A DNA stretch of 64,000 bases from Rhodocyclaceae bacterium (lineage in GTDB: Bacteria; Pseudomonadota; Gammaproteobacteria; Burkholderiales; Rhodocyclaceae): contig VBWA01000011.1 of the NCBI GenBank assembly GCA_006218025.1, positions 98,912-162,911 on the forward strand, written 5' to 3'. The position numbers were made by a program, and so were the translations under genes. The notes below the pieces were generated by a model. The model worked only from the letters and a program-made list of their open reading frames with translations. It was not told where the DNA came from and did no database searches. Shown here piece by piece: positions 35,575-45,729 of this stretch (position 1 is the first letter of the stretch; each line of letters begins with the position of its first letter).

Positions 35575-37184
35575 CCGTGGGCCTCTGCTGGATCAAACGG
35601 AGGGGGATCTTCGAAGGTATGGTGAGGTGCCGGAGAGGGCACGGTCCATTCCAGCCCTCTCGCGCCATCCCACGGCCTGGCTTCCGCCTTGACGCCGCCC
35701 TTCATCGCCTTGAAAACTACCACCAGGACCAGCAACTGGCTGAAGCCGAAGCCGAAGGAACCCCAGGTGGAAATCATGTTGAAGTCGGCGAACTGCTGCG
35801 CATAGTCGGGAATCCGTCGCGGCATGCCAGCAAGGCCGAGGAAGTGCTGCGGGAAGAAGGCGATGTTGAAGAAGATCATCGACAGCCAGAAGTGCAGCTT
35901 GCCGAGGCCTTCGTGGTACATGTGCCCGGTCCACTTCGGCAGCCAGTAGTAGAGGCCGGCGTAGGCGGAAAAGAGCGCTCCCGCCACCATGACGTAATGG
36001 AAGTGCGCAACGACGTAATAGGTATCCTGCAACTGGATGTCCACCGCCGTCATGGCCAGCACCAGCCCGGTAAGCCCGCCGATGGTGAACAGAACGAGGA
36101 AGCCGAGCGCAAACAGCATCGGCGTTTCAAAGCTCAGCGAGCCGCGCCACATGGTAGTGACCCAATTGAAAACCTTGACCCCTGTCGGTATCGCGATCAG
36201 CATCGTCGCATACATGAAATAGAGCTGACCGGTGAGCGGGATGCCCGTCACATACATGTGGTGGGCCCAGACAAAAAAGGAGATCAGGCCGATCGCGGCA
36301 ATCGCATACACCATCGAGGTATAGCCGAACAGGTGCTTGCGCGAAAACGCCGGGATCACGTGGGAGACGACGCCGAAGGCCGGCAAGGCGATGATATACA
36401 CCTCGGGGTGGCCAAAGAACCAGAAGATGTGCTGGAACAGCACCGGATCGCCACCGCCCGCCGCGTTGAAGAAACTGGTCCCGAAATGACGGTCTGTCAG
36501 CAGCATCGTCACCGCGCCGGCCAGAATCGGCATCGAGGCGATCAGCAGGAAGGCAGTAACCAGCCAGGTCCAGCAGAACAGCGGCATTTTCATCAAGGTC
36601 ATGCCGGGAGTGCGCATGTTGAGAACGGTGGTGATGATATTGATCGATCCCATGATCGAGGACATGCCGAGAATGTGTACGGCAAAGATGGCCATGTCCA
36701 TGCCCATGCCCATTTGAATCGACAGCGGCGGGTACAGGGTCCAGCCGGTGCCGGCCGCGCCTCCGGGCACGAAGAGTGAAGCAGTCAGAAGTATGGCGGC
36801 CGGCGGCAGGAGCCAGAAGCTCCAGTTGTTCATCCGCGCGAATGCCATATCGGGAGCCCCGATCATCATCGGAATCATCCAGTTGGCGAAACCGACGAAG
36901 GCCGGCATGATCGCGCCGAACACCATGATCAGCGCGTGCAGCGTCAGCATTTGGTTGTAGAACTCGGGGGACACGTACTGCAACCCGGGGGACAGCAGTT
37001 CGGCGCGGATAATCAGCGACATCGCCCCGCCGACGAGAAACATGGCAAAGCTGAACCACAAGTACATCGTACCGATGTCCTTGTGGTTGGTCGTGGTTAT
37101 CCAGCGCATCAACCCGGTCGGACCGTGCCCATGGCTGTCGTCTTCGTGGTGGCCGGCATGTCCGGCGTGTTGGCTAGCTTGCAT
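35571..37184 (-). CDS. coxA: Cytochrome c oxidase subunit I
   Basis: 537 residues with 12 TM helices, the heme-copper catalytic core. 'WFFGHPEVYIIALPAFGVVS' carries CuB His240-type ligand and cross-linked Tyr; 'WAHHMYVTG' gives the other two CuB His; 'VAHFHYVMVAGA' gives the heme ligands. The HPEVY...S sequence is that of A1-type oxidases. A His-rich N-terminus (HAGHAGHHEDDSHGHGP) may bind metal. It overlaps the small assembly gene. Confidence 0.98.
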   Translation of the reverse strand: MQASQHAGHAGHHEDDSHGHGPTGLMRWITTTNHKDIGTMYLWFSFAMFLVGGAMSLIIRAELLSPGLQYVSPEFYNQMLTLHALIMVFGAIMPAFVGFANWMIPMMIGAPDMAFARMNNWSFWLLPPAAILLTASLFVPGGAAGTGWTLYPPLSIQMGMGMDMAIFAVHILGMSSIMGSINIITTVLNMRTPGMTLMKMPLFCWTWLVTAFLLIASMPILAGAVTMLLTDRHFGTSFFNAAGGGDPVLFQHIFWFFGHPEVYIIALPAFGVVSHVIPAFSRKHLFGYTSMVYAIAAIGLISFFVWAHHMYVTGIPLTGQLYFMYATMLIAIPTGVKVFNWVTTMWRGSLSFETPMLFALGFLVLFTIGGLTGLVLAMTAVDIQLQDTYYVVAHFHYVMVAGALFSAYAGLYYWLPKWTGHMYHEGLGKLHFWLSMIFFNIAFFPQHFLGLAGMPRRIPDYAQQFADFNMISTWGSFGFGFSQLLVLVVVFKAMKGGVKAEARPWDGARGLEWTVPSPAPHHTFEDPPPFDPAEAHG

Positions 37185-37215
37185 TATCTGTTTCTCCTGA
37201 AGGCCGGTGGCGCGA

Positions 37216-38385
37216 TCACTTGCCGCGAAGTGCCTTGACTTCGGCGGGCTGAATTAGCTCGCCGAGTTTGTTGGTCCATGCGTTCCGCTCGTAGGCTACG
37301 ACGGCCGCGATATCCGTGTCGCTCAACTGCGCACCGAAAGCTGCCATTGCGGTGCCTGGCTTACCCTTGACGACCATGTCGATATGGGCTGCTTTCGGCC
37401 CCTTGACGATCTTGGAACCGTCCAGAGCGGGGAACGCGGGCGGCAATCCCTGCCCGGCCGGCTGGTGACACGCTGCACAGTTGGCGGTGTAGACCTTTTC
37501 GCCTCGGGCAACCAGTTCATCCAGCTTCCAGACCTTGGCCGGATCGTCCGACACTGCTGCCATTGCCTTCTTCTGGTCGGCAACCCAAGCCGCGTACTTT
37601 TCGGCGGACACAACCTCCACCACCACCGGCATGAAGCCGTGGTCCTTGCCGCAGAGTTCGGAACACTGGCCGCGGTAAGTGCCCTCCTTTTCGGCGCGGA
37701 ACCAGGTATCGCGCAAGAACCCGGGGACTGCGTCAGCCTTGACCGCAAACGCCGGGACAGACCAAGTGTGAATCACGTCGGAGGCCGTAAGAAGCATGCG
37801 TACCTTCTTGCCAACCGGCACCACCATGGGGCGATCGACCTCCAGCAAGTAGTGCTCGCCCTTTGGCGCCTTGTTTTCGATCTGGTCGCGTGGTGTGGAC
37901 AGCACGCTCATGTATTTGACGCCGGCGGCATCTCCCGTGACGTATTCGTAACCCCACTTCCACTGATAGCCGGTGGCCTTGATCGTCAGGTCGGGTTGCG
38001 AGGTATCCCGCATCTGCACCAGTGTCGTCGTCGCCGGAAAGGCAATGGCGATCAGAATCAGCGTCGGCACAATGGTCCAGGCTATTTCCACTGTCGTGTT
38101 GTCGTGAAAGTCGGCTGCCTTGTGACCCTTGGACTTGCGATGAAACACCAGGGAATAGGCAACGACGGCGAAGACGCCAACGAAGATTACGCCGATGACC
38201 CACGTCAACAGGGTGTGCAGGTCATAGACGCGTCGCGCCAAGGCCGTCACAGGTTCCTGCAGACTGATTTCCCAGGCGGCGTTTGCAACGCCGGCGAACA
38301 TGCCCAGCAGACCCGCCATCAGGAGTCCCGCGGACCGACGCCGCAAACGACTCACGTCGTGGTTCTTGTTTAAGTTTCGTGCCAT
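37216..38385 (-). CDS. coxB: Cytochrome c oxidase subunit II with fused cytochrome c
   Basis: 389 residues: a signal peptide, two TM helices, the CuA domain with 'GQCSELCGKDHGFMPVVVEV', and a C-terminal cytochrome c domain with heme site 'CAACHQPAGQG' and Met in 'GTAMAAFG'. The fusion marks a caa3-type enzyme, which takes electrons from soluble cytochromes through its own heme c. It is the first gene of the cox run; the FNR-like box lies 138 bp upstream. Confidence 0.97.
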   Translation of the reverse strand: MARNLNKNHDVSRLRRRSAGLLMAGLLGMFAGVANAAWEISLQEPVTALARRVYDLHTLLTWVIGVIFVGVFAVVAYSLVFHRKSKGHKAADFHDNTTVEIAWTIVPTLILIAIAFPATTTLVQMRDTSQPDLTIKATGYQWKWGYEYVTGDAAGVKYMSVLSTPRDQIENKAPKGEHYLLEVDRPMVVPVGKKVRMLLTASDVIHTWSVPAFAVKADAVPGFLRDTWFRAEKEGTYRGQCSELCGKDHGFMPVVVEVVSAEKYAAWVADQKKAMAAVSDDPAKVWKLDELVARGEKVYTANCAACHQPAGQGLPPAFPALDGSKIVKGPKAAHIDMVVKGKPGTAMAAFGAQLSDTDIAAVVAYERNAWTNKLGELIQPAEVKALRGK

Positions 38386-38522
38386 CTTCCCCCCTCCGCG
38401 TCAGTTTCGAGCCACGCGGCACAGCGTTGGCGCGATAAGCTGACGTGTTCGAAAACTTACCAAAAAGAGTCCGTGGGACCCCGTTGCATTTTCTTAGCGG
38501 GGCAAAGGTTAACACACTCCAA

Positions 38523-38536
38523 TTGATCTAAATCAA
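38523..38536. promoter_or_regulatory. FNR/ANR-like box upstream of coxB
   Basis: TTGAT-CTAA-ATCAA is a perfect match to the FNR palindrome (TTGAT-N4-ATCAA). It lies in the 266-bp gap between mpl and coxB, both on the minus strand, so it is placed to control the cox genes by oxygen. A promoter is not clear around it. The rest of the gap shows no gene. Confidence 0.7.
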
Positions 38537-38651
38537 TTGAACCTAGAAATTATTGATATAAAAGATATGCGTTGCGCGCATACGCCAAAAGGCCCCACCC
38601 CGGCGGGCGAATCCTTCGGCCGGACAACGCAACGAACCGCATGACAGCCTG

Positions 38652-40013
38652 CTACAAGGCGAGGGCCGCGAGCAGCTTGTCATGCACGCCGCCAAACCCG
38701 CCGTTGCTCATGATCAGCACCTGATCACCCTCCCGCGCATCGGCCGCCAAGGCTATTACCAGCATCTCCAGATCGTCGAAGCTGCGCGCCTTGTTGCCCA
38801 GCGGCGCCAGTGCTGCGGCGGTGTCCCAACCCAGATTGCCGGCATAGCAATAGGTCGCATCGGCGTCGGCCAGGCTTTCCGGCAACTGCGCCTTCATTGC
38901 GCCCAACTTCATGGTGTTCGAGCGCGGCTCGAGGACGGCAAGGATTCTGGCCCGCCCGACACGCTGACGCAGACCGGCGAGAGTGACGCGAATCGCCGTC
39001 GGATGATGGGCGAAATCGTCGATCACGGTCACGCCGCGCACCGTACCGCGCACTTCGAGCCGGCGCTTGATGCCGCTGAAGCTTGCCAGAGCCTTGAGAC
39101 CAACGGCCACAGGGACCCCCGCATGTCGCGCCGCGGCCAGTGCAGCTACGGCGTTATCCCTGTTGTGGGCACCGGCCAGATCGAATCGATCGACCCGGCC
39201 CTGTGGTTTGCCGGCCAGGCTCACTTCGAAGCCGCCCGCAGCATCCGGGTCCCCCGCCTGCCAGCCCTCGGCCCCATTGAACCATTCGATCGGAGTCCAG
39301 CAGCCACGAGCAAGCACGCGCTTCAGCGAAGCCTCCTGCGCGTTGGCGACAATCAGGCCATTCGGCGGCAAAGTTCTGACCAAATGATGAAATTGAGTCT
39401 CGATAGCAGTAAGATCATGGAAGATGTCTGCATGATCGAACTCAAGGTTATTCAGGATCGTCGTCCGTGGCTGGTAGTGCACGAACTTGGAACGCTTGTC
39501 GCAGAACGCCGTGTCGTATTCGTCGGCCTCGATGACGAAGAAGGGCGAATCGGCGCAATTACCCGTCAATCGGGCCGAAACGCCAAAGCCTTGCGGCACG
39601 CCGCCGACCAAGAAAGAGGGATTCAACCCGGCCTCCTCGAGAATCCACGCCAGCAGCGATGTCGCGGTCGTCTTGCCATGCGTGCCCGCCACGCCCAACA
39701 CCCAGCGGCCGCGCAGAATGTCCTCGGCCAGCCATTGCGGGCCGGAGACATAGGGCAGATTGCGTTCAAGAATGGATTCGAGCAGCGGATTGCCGCGCGA
39801 AATCGCGTTGCCGATCACGAACAGATCCGGCCGGAGTGCCAATTGATCAGCACCGAACCCTTCCACCAGATCGATGCCCTGCTCGCCGAGTTGCGTACTC
39901 ATCGGCGGATAGACATTGGCGTCGCATCCGGTGACGCGATGCCCAGCCGCACGCGCCAGCAGCGCGATACCGCCCATGAAAGTGCCGCAGATGCCGAGGA
40001 TGTGAATATGCAT
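38652..40013 (-). CDS. mpl: UDP-MurNAc:L-Ala-gamma-D-Glu-meso-Dap ligase
   Basis: 453 residues, Mur ligase family, for recycling of cell-wall tripeptide. The N-terminus 'MHIHILGICGTFMGGIALLA', P-loop 'VAGTHGKTTATSLLAWIL', 'EADEYDTAFCDKRSKFVHY' (Mpl-specific) and 'RLEVRGTVRGVTVIDDFAHH' are all present. It is divergent from the hypothetical-TlpA pair. Confidence 0.96.
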   Translation of the reverse strand: MHIHILGICGTFMGGIALLARAAGHRVTGCDANVYPPMSTQLGEQGIDLVEGFGADQLALRPDLFVIGNAISRGNPLLESILERNLPYVSGPQWLAEDILRGRWVLGVAGTHGKTTATSLLAWILEEAGLNPSFLVGGVPQGFGVSARLTGNCADSPFFVIEADEYDTAFCDKRSKFVHYQPRTTILNNLEFDHADIFHDLTAIETQFHHLVRTLPPNGLIVANAQEASLKRVLARGCWTPIEWFNGAEGWQAGDPDAAGGFEVSLAGKPQGRVDRFDLAGAHNRDNAVAALAAARHAGVPVAVGLKALASFSGIKRRLEVRGTVRGVTVIDDFAHHPTAIRVTLAGLRQRVGRARILAVLEPRSNTMKLGAMKAQLPESLADADATYCYAGNLGWDTAAALAPLGNKARSFDDLEMLVIALAADAREGDQVLIMSNGGFGGVHDKLLAALAL

Positions 40014-40132
40014 GTCGCGCTCTTTGCCTTGAATAGTGAAATAATGAAGCGGATTCTATCCCGCCAGGGGATACCGTCCGCCGCCTCGAAGGCAGCGGAC
40101 ATAACCGCTCACTGCCTTCACCGAAACCCGCC

Positions 40133-40738
40133 ATGCCACGCCGCAAGCCTGCCCCCTCCGCCGCCAGCCACCTGCGACGCGCCATCGCCTGTGCGGCAGC
40201 GCGCCTGATGGCCGAAGAAGGCATCGGCGACTACGGCACCGCCAAGCGCAAGGCAGCCCGCAGTCTGGGCGCCACTGAAGCGGAGGCGCTGCCGACCAAC
40301 GATGAGATCGAGACCGAGCTGCGCGCCTGGCAGTCGCTCTACCAGGAAGACGAGCAGCGCGAACGCGTCCATGATTTGCGCAGCACGGCGCTCGAGGTCA
40401 TGCAGTTGCTGGCCGAATTCAATCCTTACCTGACAGGAGGCGCGCTGGACGGCACCGCCGGCCGCTACTCTGCCGTAGAGATCGACCTTTACGCCGATAG
40501 CAGCAAAGATGTCGAGATTGCGCTCCTATCTCACGGCATCTCCTACGATACGATGGATAACCGGCGGATTGGCCTCGATGCCCAACTGCGCCTCGAATGG
40601 AATGATCTGCCGGTACTGCTCTCGGTATTCCCTCCGGCTGCGGAACGGCAACAGCCCAAAAATCCGCATGGCGGACGCGGTCGTCAGCGAGTTCGAGCCG
40701 ACGCGGTGCTGGAGTTGTTGCGGGAGGGGCCGAAATGA
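40133..40738 (+). CDS. Conserved hypothetical protein, coupled to tlpA-like gene
   Basis: 201 residues, soluble, no signal peptide. The N-terminal half is helical ('AIACAAARLMAEEGIGDYGT', 'WQSLYQEDEQRERVHDLRST'). The centre, 'YLTGGALDGTAGRYSAVEID', followed by 'LYADSSKDVEIALLSHGI', resembles the G-S...D-x-D layout of small nucleotidyltransferases in a degenerate form; that is a weak resemblance, not an assignment. It overlaps the thioredoxin gene by ATGA. This pair recurs in betaproteobacteria as far as I recall; function unknown. Confidence 0.7.
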   Translation: MPRRKPAPSAASHLRRAIACAAARLMAEEGIGDYGTAKRKAARSLGATEAEALPTNDEIETELRAWQSLYQEDEQRERVHDLRSTALEVMQLLAEFNPYLTGGALDGTAGRYSAVEIDLYADSSKDVEIALLSHGISYDTMDNRRIGLDAQLRLEWNDLPVLLSVFPPAAERQQPKNPHGGRGRQRVRADAVLELLREGPK

Positions 40739-41277
40739 AGCGCTCCTCGCTGATCTGGCTGGCGCTTGCAAGCACTGCCCTGCTTGCCGCAGCCATCGGC
40801 TATCGACTTGGCGTATTCGGGAAATCCGTGGAAGCGCCGCCCCCGGTCGCCCCCGCAATACCGATCTTCGATCTCGTCCTCACCGATCTGAAAGGCCAAC
40901 CGCAGAGTCTCGGCCAATGGCGCGGCAAGGTGCTGATAGTCAACTATTGGGCTACCTGGTGCCATCCTTGTCGCGAGGAGATGCCGGGCTTTTCCCGCCT
41001 GCAGGACCAGTATCGCGACAAGGGCGTTCAATTTGTAGGCATCAGTATCGATACTGCAGCCAAGATCGTCGAATTTCAGGAAAAAACGCCTGTCGTCTAC
41101 CCTCTGCTGATTGGCGACATAGCTGTCATGGAAAACAGTGCCAAGCTGGGAAATACCCGGCAGGCGCTGCCCTTCACTGCGGTCTTCGACAGGCAGGGCA
41201 GGCTCTTCTCGACCAAGCTGGGGCGCGTGGCCGAGGCTGAACTGGAGCGCCAGCTGATCGAGCTGACGTCACCATAA
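40735..41277 (+). CDS. TlpA-like membrane-anchored thioredoxin
   Basis: 180 residues. An N-terminal TM anchor (about 5-25) leads to a periplasmic redoxin domain with '[18 protein letters not shown]' (active site CHPC) and cis-Pro '[10 protein letters not shown]'. TlpA/ResA proteins reduce disulfides in the periplasm, often for cytochrome c or oxidase maturation. This organism makes many c-type cytochromes, so that role is plausible. It is coupled to the upstream hypothetical gene. Confidence 0.9.
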   Translation: MKRSSLIWLALASTALLAAAIGYRLGVFGKSVEAPPPVAPAIPIFDLVLTDLKGQPQSLGQWRGKVLIVNYWATWCHPCREEMPGFSRLQDQYRDKGVQFVGISIDTAAKIVEFQEKTPVVYPLLIGDIAVMENSAKLGNTRQALPFTAVFDRQGRLFSTKLGRVAEAELERQLIELTSP

Positions 41278-41315
41278 CTGGACAAAGTGCGGGTATTTGC
41301 GGCAAACTTGCGGTC

Positions 41316-41804
41316 ATGACGAAGCAAAAACGCAATAACGGAACGGACAGCAAGGACTCGAATGACGCTGTTCTGGTACTCCACGGGCCCAATCTGAACC
41401 TGCTCGGGACACGCGAACCGGAGATTTACGGACGCACGACGCTGGCCGCCATTCACACGGCCATGGAAGCTCGCGCCCGCGCTTTCGGGATCCGCCTCGA
41501 GAGCTTTCAAAGCAACCACGAGGGCGAACTGATCGACCGGGTGCAGTCCGCCCGCGAGCAGGGCGTCCGTTTCATCATCATCAACCCGGCGGCCTATACC
41601 CATACCAGCGTTGCCTTGCGCGACGCGCTGGCGGCGGTGGCTATCCCGTTCATTGAAGTGCATTTGTCGAATGTGCATGGGCGGGAGCCATTCCGCCAGC
41701 ACTCGTATTTTTCGGATATCGCCGTCGGCGTTATCTCCGGTCTTGGCGCACAAGGCTACGAGCTGGCGCTGGAAGCCGCGCTGGCGCGCTTGCGCGCCCT
41801 CTGA
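41316..41804 (+). CDS. aroQ: 3-dehydroquinate dehydratase, type II
   Basis: 162 residues. Shikimate pathway enzyme. '[20 protein letters not shown]' holds the catalytic Tyr of the flexible loop; '[20 protein letters not shown]' and '[20 protein letters not shown]' carry the catalytic His/Arg. An extra N-terminal stretch of about 18 residues (Lys/Asn/Asp-rich) precedes the domain, so a later start is possible. It is followed by accB-accC, a common order. Confidence 0.95.
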   Translation: MTKQKRNNGTDSKDSNDAVLVLHGPNLNLLGTREPEIYGRTTLAAIHTAMEARARAFGIRLESFQSNHEGELIDRVQSAREQGVRFIIINPAAYTHTSVALRDALAAVAIPFIEVHLSNVHGREPFRQHSYFSDIAVGVISGLGAQGYELALEAALARLRAL

Positions 41805-41858
41805 ACCAACCAGAAAGTTTGGCGGCTGCGGCCGCAAATCCCAGATTGAGGAGTCCCC

Positions 41859-42311
<453 letters not shown>

Positions 42312-42313
42312 TC

Positions 42314-42434
42314 ATGTTCGGCAAGGTCCTTATCGCCAACCGCGGCGACCAGCCGCCGCGAGGCGGCACAGCAGCGCAGCTAAATCGCGTAGCGGCCGAA
42401 GGCCGCAAGGGCGGTTTCGCCGCGGGAGAAATCT
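42314..42434 (+). repeat. Duplicated 5' end of accC plus inserted hairpin DNA
   Basis: 42314-42348 repeats the first 35 bp of accC (42435-42469), with the same 11 amino acids ([11 protein letters not shown] then D or E) but different wobble bases in four codons (TTC/TTT, GGC/GGT, GTC/GTA, CTT/TTG). About 86 bp follow, with two hairpins: GCCGCC-GCGA-GGCGGC and GCGGCC-GAA-GGCCGC. The frame from the first ATG stays open into the accC start region and stops at TAA about 42444. It is a partial duplication or recombination scar, or a leader peptide. Confidence 0.75.
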
Positions 42435-43799
42435 ATGTTTGGTAAGGTATTGATCGCCAACCGCGGCGAAATCGCGCTGCGAATCCTGCGCGCCTGCCGC
42501 GAACTCGGCGTGCGAACGGTCGCCGTCCATTCCGAGGCCGACACCGAGGCGAAATACGTCAAGCTCGCCGATGAATCGGTCTGCATCGGCCCGGCTTCGT
42601 CCTCGCACAGCTACCTCAACATTCCCGCGATCATTTCCGCCGCCGAGGTCACCGATGCCGAGGCGATCCACCCCGGCTACGGATTTCTGTCGGAAAACGC
42701 CGATTTCGCCGAGCGCGTCGAGAAATCCGGCTTTGCCTTCATCGGCCCGCGTCCCGAAACCATCCGCCTGATGGGCGACAAGGTCAGCGCCAAGAACGCC
42801 ATGCGCGAAGCCGGGGTGCCCTGCGTACCCGGTTCCGAAGGTGCCCTGCCCGAGGACCCGAAGGAAATCGTCAAGATCGGCCGTGCCGTCGGCTACCCGG
42901 TGATCATCAAGGCCGCCGGCGGTGGTGGTGGACGCGGCATGCGCGTGGTGCATACCGAAGCCGCGTTGCTCAACGCGGTCAACATGACCCGCAGCGAGGC
43001 CGGCGCCGCCTTCAACAACTCCACCGTATACATGGAGAAGTTCCTCGAAAATCCGCGCCATGTGGAAATCCAGGTGCTCTCCGACGCCCATCGCAGTTCG
43101 GTCTACCTGGGCGAGCGCGACTGCTCGATGCAGCGCCGGCACCAGAAGGTGATCGAGGAAGCCCCGGCGCCCGACATCAATCGCCGCGTCATCGGGCGCG
43201 TCGGCGATCGCTGCGCCGAGGCCTGTCGCCGCATCAACTACCGCGGCGCCGGGACCTTCGAGTTTCTCTACGAGAACGGCGAGTTCTATTTCATCGAGAT
43301 GAACACCCGCGTTCAAGTCGAGCACCCGGTAACCGAACTGGTCACGGGTATCGACATCGTGCAGGCGCAGATCCGCATCGCGGCCGGAGAAAAGCTCTGG
43401 TTCAAGCAGCGCGATGTCGAAATTCGCGGCCATGCCATCGAGTGCCGCATCAATGCCGAAGACCCCTTCAAGTTCACGCCTTCGCCGGGCAAGATCACCA
43501 ACTGGCATCCGCCCGGCGGCCCGGGCATCCGCGTCGACTCCCACGTCTATTCCGGCTACACCGTACCGCCCCACTACGATTCGATGATCGGCAAGGTGAT
43601 CGCATACGGCGACACGCGCGAACAGGCGATTCGGCGCATGCGCATCGCGCTTTCGGAAATGATGGTGGATGGCATCAAGACCAACATCCCGCTGCATCAG
43701 GACCTGATGCTGGACGAGCGCTTCATGAAGGGCGGCGCCAGCATCCACTACCTCGAAGAAAAGCTCGCCGCCAAGAGCGAAGCAACGAAGGGCAAGTAG
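42435..43799 (+). CDS. accC: Acetyl-CoA carboxylase, biotin carboxylase subunit
   Basis: 454 residues. ATP-grasp enzyme that carboxylates biotin on AccB, first step of fatty-acid synthesis. '[20 protein letters not shown]', '[17 protein letters not shown]', the ATP loop '[14 protein letters not shown]', '[16 protein letters not shown]' and '[11 protein letters not shown]' are present. A complete N-terminus exists here despite the partial duplicate 121 bp upstream. Confidence 0.98.
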   Translation: MFGKVLIANRGEIALRILRACRELGVRTVAVHSEADTEAKYVKLADESVCIGPASSSHSYLNIPAIISAAEVTDAEAIHPGYGFLSENADFAERVEKSGFAFIGPRPETIRLMGDKVSAKNAMREAGVPCVPGSEGALPEDPKEIVKIGRAVGYPVIIKAAGGGGGRGMRVVHTEAALLNAVNMTRSEAGAAFNNSTVYMEKFLENPRHVEIQVLSDAHRSSVYLGERDCSMQRRHQKVIEEAPAPDINRRVIGRVGDRCAEACRRINYRGAGTFEFLYENGEFYFIEMNTRVQVEHPVTELVTGIDIVQAQIRIAAGEKLWFKQRDVEIRGHAIECRINAEDPFKFTPSPGKITNWHPPGGPGIRVDSHVYSGYTVPPHYDSMIGKVIAYGDTREQAIRRMRIALSEMMVDGIKTNIPLHQDLMLDERFMKGGASIHYLEEKLAAKSEATKGK

Positions 43800-43804
43800 G
43801 CGCC

Positions 43805-44716
43805 ATGTGGGTCAGCGTCGCTCTGGAGACCGACGCCGCGCATGCGGATGCCCTCTCCGACGCCTTGATGGCGGCCGGCGCGATTTCCGTCAGCGTCGAG
43901 GATGCGCTGGCCGGAACCGATCTGGAGACACCGCAATTCGGCGAGCCGGATGGATCGCCAGATGGCCACGCCACACCGTTGTGGAGCGAAAGCCGCGTGG
44001 TGGCGCTGTTCGACCCGAGCGATGACCTGATCGGACGCATCGCGGCCGCTACCGTTGCAGCCGGCATCGACGACCTGCCCGGGATCGAACTGGAAGAGGT
44101 CGCCGAGCAGGACTGGGTACGGCTCACCCAATCGCAATTCGATCCGATCCGGGTCAACGACCGCCTGTGGATCGTCCCTTCGTGGCACGCGGCGCCCGAT
44201 CCCGGCGCCATCAATCTAATACTCGATCCCGGCCTTGCCTTCGGCACCGGATCGCATCCGACGACCTTTCTCTGCCTGCAATGGCTGACCGAAACCCTGC
44301 ATGGCGGAGAGACATTGCTCGACTACGGCTGCGGCTCGGGCATCCTCGGCATCGCGGCGGCCAAGCTCGGTGCCGCGTCGGTGCTGGGTGTCGACATCGA
44401 TGACAATGCCCTGACCGCAGCACGCGACAACGCCGCCAACAACGCCGTGACGCTTGAGCTGCGCCACTCGCGGGAAGCGCTGGAAGAGCGCTTCGACATC
44501 GTGGTCGCCAACATCCTCACCAACCCGCTCTGCGTGCTGGCGCCGCTGCTGGTCGGCCGCCTCGCTCCGGGGGGGCGCATTGCGCTGTCCGGCGTGCTTG
44601 CCGCCCAGGCAGAACTGGTCATCGCCGCTTACGCACCCTTGATCGCCCTGCGGGTGGGCGCTGAACGGGATGGATGGGTGCGCCTCGAGGGTCAACAATG
44701 GGGGCAGCAATGCTGA
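43805..44716 (+). CDS. prmA: Ribosomal protein L11 methyltransferase
   Basis: 303 residues. N-terminal L11-recognition domain and a C-terminal SAM domain with 'LDPGLAFGTGSHPTTFLCLQ', motif I 'LLDYGCGSGILGIAAAKLGA' and 'VVANILTNPL'. ATG 43805 fits 'MWVSVAL', the usual N-terminus; the longer frame runs through accC. Its end overlaps the next gene. Confidence 0.96.
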   Translation: MWVSVALETDAAHADALSDALMAAGAISVSVEDALAGTDLETPQFGEPDGSPDGHATPLWSESRVVALFDPSDDLIGRIAAATVAAGIDDLPGIELEEVAEQDWVRLTQSQFDPIRVNDRLWIVPSWHAAPDPGAINLILDPGLAFGTGSHPTTFLCLQWLTETLHGGETLLDYGCGSGILGIAAAKLGAASVLGVDIDDNALTAARDNAANNAVTLELRHSREALEERFDIVVANILTNPLCVLAPLLVGRLAPGGRIALSGVLAAQAELVIAAYAPLIALRVGAERDGWVRLEGQQWGQQC

Positions 44717-45711
44717 CCCGCTGCCCCGCCTGCGCAACCCACTTTCGCATCACGCCGGCGCAGCTCAAGGCACGCTCCGGCAGCGTGCGCTGTGGCGCAT
44801 GCCAGCACGTCTTCAATGCCCTCGACAGCCTGATCGAGGAACCCGTCTTGGTGGCCGCGCCACCGCTACCCGAATCGACGCAACAGAGCCTTGCGACACC
44901 CATCTCCGACTTCGACGTGGAGGCTGCCGGGTTTCCTGACGCCGGGATCGATGAAACCACCGTATCCCCAGCGCCGACTCCTGAATTGGCGGAGGAAGTG
45001 CCGGAAGAAATCTTGGCACTGAACCCTGAAGCCCTGGAAGCATCGATTGGCGAACACGCCGAAGTCGCCGAAATCGAAGCAGCCGAAATCGAAGTCGCCG
45101 AAATCGAAGTGGCCGAGCCCGAAGCAGCCGAACCCGAAGTGGCCGAGCCCGAAACCCCAGAAGCCGGCTCAGTGGCCGATGCGGACTCTTTCCCAAGCGA
45201 CTGGAGCGAAACCTTCCCCGAACCGCCCCCGCCACCGCGCCGCTGGCCCTGGGTGATTGGCAGCCTTGTAGCGCTCACGGCCATCGGCCTGCAGGCTGTG
45301 ATCGCCTTCCGCGCCGAACTGGTGGTCCTGTGGCCGCAAGTCAAACCGGCCCTGGTCGCCCTGTGCGACACCGCCGGCTGCGAAGTCGGCCTGCCGACCA
45401 AGGTCGGCCTGGTGGGCATCGAGGCTTCCGATCTGCATCCCGACAGCGAACGCAAGAGCCGATTGACGTTGACGGCGACGCTGAAAAACCGTGCCCCTTT
45501 CCCCCAGACTTTCCCCCATCTCGAACTCACACTGACCGACACCGAGGACAAGGCCGTCGCGCGCAAGGTGCTGGCGCCGCCAGACTACCTGCCGCCGAAC
45601 ACATTGATCCCCCAAGGCATGCAACCCGGCGCCGACATCCCGGTCATGGTCGGCATCGACTCCGGCGAATTGGCGGCCAGCGGTTACCGGCTCTATCTTT
45701 TTTATCCCTGA
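44710..45711 (+). CDS. Zinc-ribbon membrane protein, DUF3426
   Basis: 333 residues. The N-terminal zinc ribbon MJ0042 type has 'MLTRCPACATHFRITPAQL' and 'RCGACQHVFNAL' (two CxxC). A long acidic low-complexity region (about 70-170) with AE(I/P)E repeats, one TM (about 180-200) and a periplasmic DUF3426 domain follow ('FPQTFPHLELTLTDTEDKAV'). The family always follows prmA in betaproteobacteria; role unknown. ATG 44710 overlaps the prmA stop; ATG 44698 is a possible alternative. Confidence 0.88.
   Translation: MLTRCPACATHFRITPAQLKARSGSVRCGACQHVFNALDSLIEEPVLVAAPPLPESTQQSLATPISDFDVEAAGFPDAGIDETTVSPAPTPELAEEVPEEILALNPEALEASIGEHAEVAEIEAAEIEVAEIEVAEPEAAEPEVAEPETPEAGSVADADSFPSDWSETFPEPPPPPRRWPWVIGSLVALTAIGLQAVIAFRAELVVLWPQVKPALVALCDTAGCEVGLPTKVGLVGIEASDLHPDSERKSRLTLTATLKNRAPFPQTFPHLELTLTDTEDKAVARKVLAPPDYLPPNTLIPQGMQPGADIPVMVGIDSGELAASGYRLYLFYP
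45058..45163 (+). repeat. Imperfect 15-bp tandem repeat in the DUF3426 gene
   Basis: About seven units of roughly GCCGAAATCGAAGTC encode the pentad AE(I/P)E(V/A). The units vary between copies, as expected for slippage followed by drift. The acidic stretch links zinc ribbon and TM segment. Confidence 0.8.
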
Positions 45712-45729
45712 TTTTTCTAGAAAGCTTGC

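Noticed and set aside
35577..36779. Plus-strand frame of 400 codons over coxA
   Set aside because: Antisense to cytochrome oxidase subunit I, with a His/Asp/Gln-rich composition typical of shadows.
45058..45163. AE(I/P)E repeat considered as a functional protein-repeat domain
   Set aside because: It looks like slippage-derived low-complexity linker in a DUF3426 protein, a region known to vary in this family.
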